Part shown: positions 38,167-38,987 of the stretch, piece by piece
Position numbering within the stretch: the stretch's first letter is position 1
How the letters are laid out: every line of letters begins with the position of its first letter
Origin: an uncultured archaeon
Lineage (GTDB): Archaea; Nanobdellota; Nanobdellia; Woesearchaeales; ARS49
Length of the DNA stretch: 38,987 bases
Reading direction: 5' to 3'
Assembly (NCBI GenBank): GCA_902385765.1
Contig: CABMGU010000014.1
Span: 1 to 38,987 of the forward strand
Made by a program: the position numbers and the translations under genes
Notes under the pieces: generated by a model
Told to the model about the DNA's origin: nothing
Databases searched by the model: none
What the model saw: the letters and a program-made list of their open reading frames with translations, nothing else

Positions 38167-38596
38167 GCTTCAGAAGATTAATAGTTTGGCTAAAGAGTTG
38201 AGAAGTCATAATTTTGCTGATTCCAGCGATAGTGCTTTCCAGCAGGCAGAGCAGGTTTTTGAGCCTTCTGTTCAGCAGGTTGTTGTTGAGGAAAAGCCAG
38301 TCATTGCTCCGAGGATTGATGTTCTTTCTGAGAGGAAGTTTGAGATGCTTTTGGAGCAGAATAATAAGAGGTATGAGCAGGAGATTGGTTTGTTGCGTTC
38401 TGCTTTGGGAACTCTTGCTAATGAGATTGAATGCCTGAAGTCTGAGCTGAAAAAAATGTCAGAGCAGAATCCTAAGCCGAAAGAGCATCAGGAGCCTTTG
38501 AAGACAGAGGTTAAGCCAGAGCATCCTCGTCAGGGCAAGTTTACTTCAAGTGATGTTGACATTCAGAAGATGTTCTATTTTGGCGCAAAGCGTTAA
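38153..38596 (+). CDS. coiled-coil protein, unknown
   Basis: A 147-residue protein with a charged coiled-coil (about 60-105: RKFEMLLEQNNKRYEQEIG and the following helix) and a disordered Pro/Lys-rich segment, ending in a conserved-looking SSDVDIQKMFYFGAKR. The ATG at 38153 is inside the end of the zinc-finger gene (14-base overlap). Together the three genes look like a small structural complex. Its stop overlaps the convergent UbiA-family stop. Confidence 0.68.
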   Translation: MDVFKLQKINSLAKELRSHNFADSSDSAFQQAEQVFEPSVQQVVVEEKPVIAPRIDVLSERKFEMLLEQNNKRYEQEIGLLRSALGTLANEIECLKSELKKMSEQNPKPKEHQEPLKTEVKPEHPRQGKFTSSDVDIQKMFYFGAKR

Positions 38597-38987
38597 TAGA
38601 AGTATAGGACTGCGAAAGTAAGTATTCCCCACGCGGTTATTGCTGTCATCATTCTCCAGTCTGTGAATACCAGTTCCGGGTGTCTTGCTATTTTGTTTCC
38701 TGTGGTTATGAAGCTTTCATATCTGAATATTGTGTAGAGCGCGATGGGCAGGTTGATGTAAAGAAGCGGGTGTTCTCCAAAAAATACAAAGAGAGTGTAG
38801 CAGACTACCAGTGCTGTTGTTGTTAGTGCGCTTAGTCTTGATACGATTTCTGGCGTGTATGACGCTAGAGTTTTTCTTTGGTAATTTGCTTTTTCTTGTA
38901 ACAGCATTACCTCGCTTCTTCTTTTTCCTAAAACCAGGAACAGTGCGAGGAAGAATACCCCTAATACGAGCCACGGGCTTACCCATA
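38593..38987 (-). CDS. UbiA-family prenyltransferase (5' partial)
   Basis: The C-terminal 131 codons of a membrane prenyltransferase of the UbiA family, running off the right edge. The frame is open through LVLGKRRSEV to the window end. KRRSEVMLLQEKANYQRKTL, then a Tyr/Phe-rich YTIFRYESF and ARHPELVFTDWRMM, resemble the decaprenyl-phosphate phosphoribosyltransferase branch, enzymes that transfer a sugar phosphate to a polyprenyl carrier. Three hydrophobic segments remain here. The catalytic aspartate motifs lie in the missing N-terminal part, so the substrate class is tentative. Confidence 0.8.
   Translation of the reverse strand, partial: WVSPWLVLGVFFLALFLVLGKRRSEVMLLQEKANYQRKTLASYTPEIVSRLSALTTTALVVCYTLFVFFGEHPLLYINLPIALYTIFRYESFITTGNKIARHPELVFTDWRMMTAITAWGILTFAVLYFY

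Overview
This window comes from an archaeon, most likely a DPANN lineage of the Woesearchaeota/Pacearchaeota kind; the exact taxon is inference. It encodes both subunits of the archaeal D-family DNA polymerase, MCM, TBP, aIF2-beta, an aIF1/SUI1 protein, SecY followed by an Oxa1-superfamily DUF106 protein, a Hef-type helicase/nuclease and a complete archaeal S10-spc ribosomal operon. The DPANN assignment rests on the single-chain primase, in which a PriS catalytic core is joined to a PriL-type Fe-S domain, and on the many short proteins and overlapping stop/start codons.

Layout. (1) 1-5.5 kb, plus strand: PolD small subunit (5' end cut by the window edge), PolD large subunit, a nucleoside deoxyribosyltransferase-like protein and a Nudix hydrolase. 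(2) 5.5-12.2 kb, minus strand: aIF2-beta/DUF424/second deoxyribosyltransferase-like protein, a SpoIIM-family membrane protein, an OB-fold RPA-like protein, a Cys-rich membrane protein, MCM and TBP. (3) 12.3-25.7 kb, minus strand: one operon of 25 genes, L3-L4-L23-L2-S19-L22-S3-L29-SUI1-S17-L14-L24-S4e-L5-S14-S8-L6-L32e-L19e-L18-S5-L30-L15-SecY-DUF106, preceded by a foldable leader of about 140 nt. (4) 25.8-28.0 kb: an Lrp-family regulator and a three-gene plus-strand cassette (unknown protein, HD hydrolase, deoxyribosyltransferase-like protein) whose base composition is opposite to everything around it. (5) 28.0-35.3 kb: fused primase and small Toprim protein diverging from one symmetrical TATA box, a lipoprotein, HtpX, a Hef gene split by an in-frame TAA, membrane proteins including an M50 homologue without its HExxH motif, and a TraB-family protein. 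(6) 35.4-39.0 kb: PRC-barrel protein, a small unknown protein, a DUF212 membrane protein, tRNA-Gly(CCC), palindrome-rich non-coding DNA, a TPR-like/zinc-finger/coiled-coil operon and the end of a UbiA-family prenyltransferase.

The core theme is information processing: replication (PolD, primase, MCM, OB-fold protein, Hef), transcription (TBP, Lrp), translation and protein insertion (SecY/DUF106). Many first genes have a TATA box centred about 24-30 bp before the start codon, so their transcripts are leaderless or nearly so. Genes inside operons mostly use ATGA/GTGA overlaps or a GGAGG-type Shine-Dalgarno. The plus strand is T-rich whichever strand is coding, which points to a replication-strand bias; only the 26.4-28.0 kb cassette clearly reverses it.

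The best candidates for undescribed biology are the structured leader before L3, two families of dispersed palindromes (one showing covariation between copies), a duplicated tRNA-Gly 3' end beside a foldable element, the foreign HD/deoxyribosyltransferase cassette, and the interrupted Hef gene.
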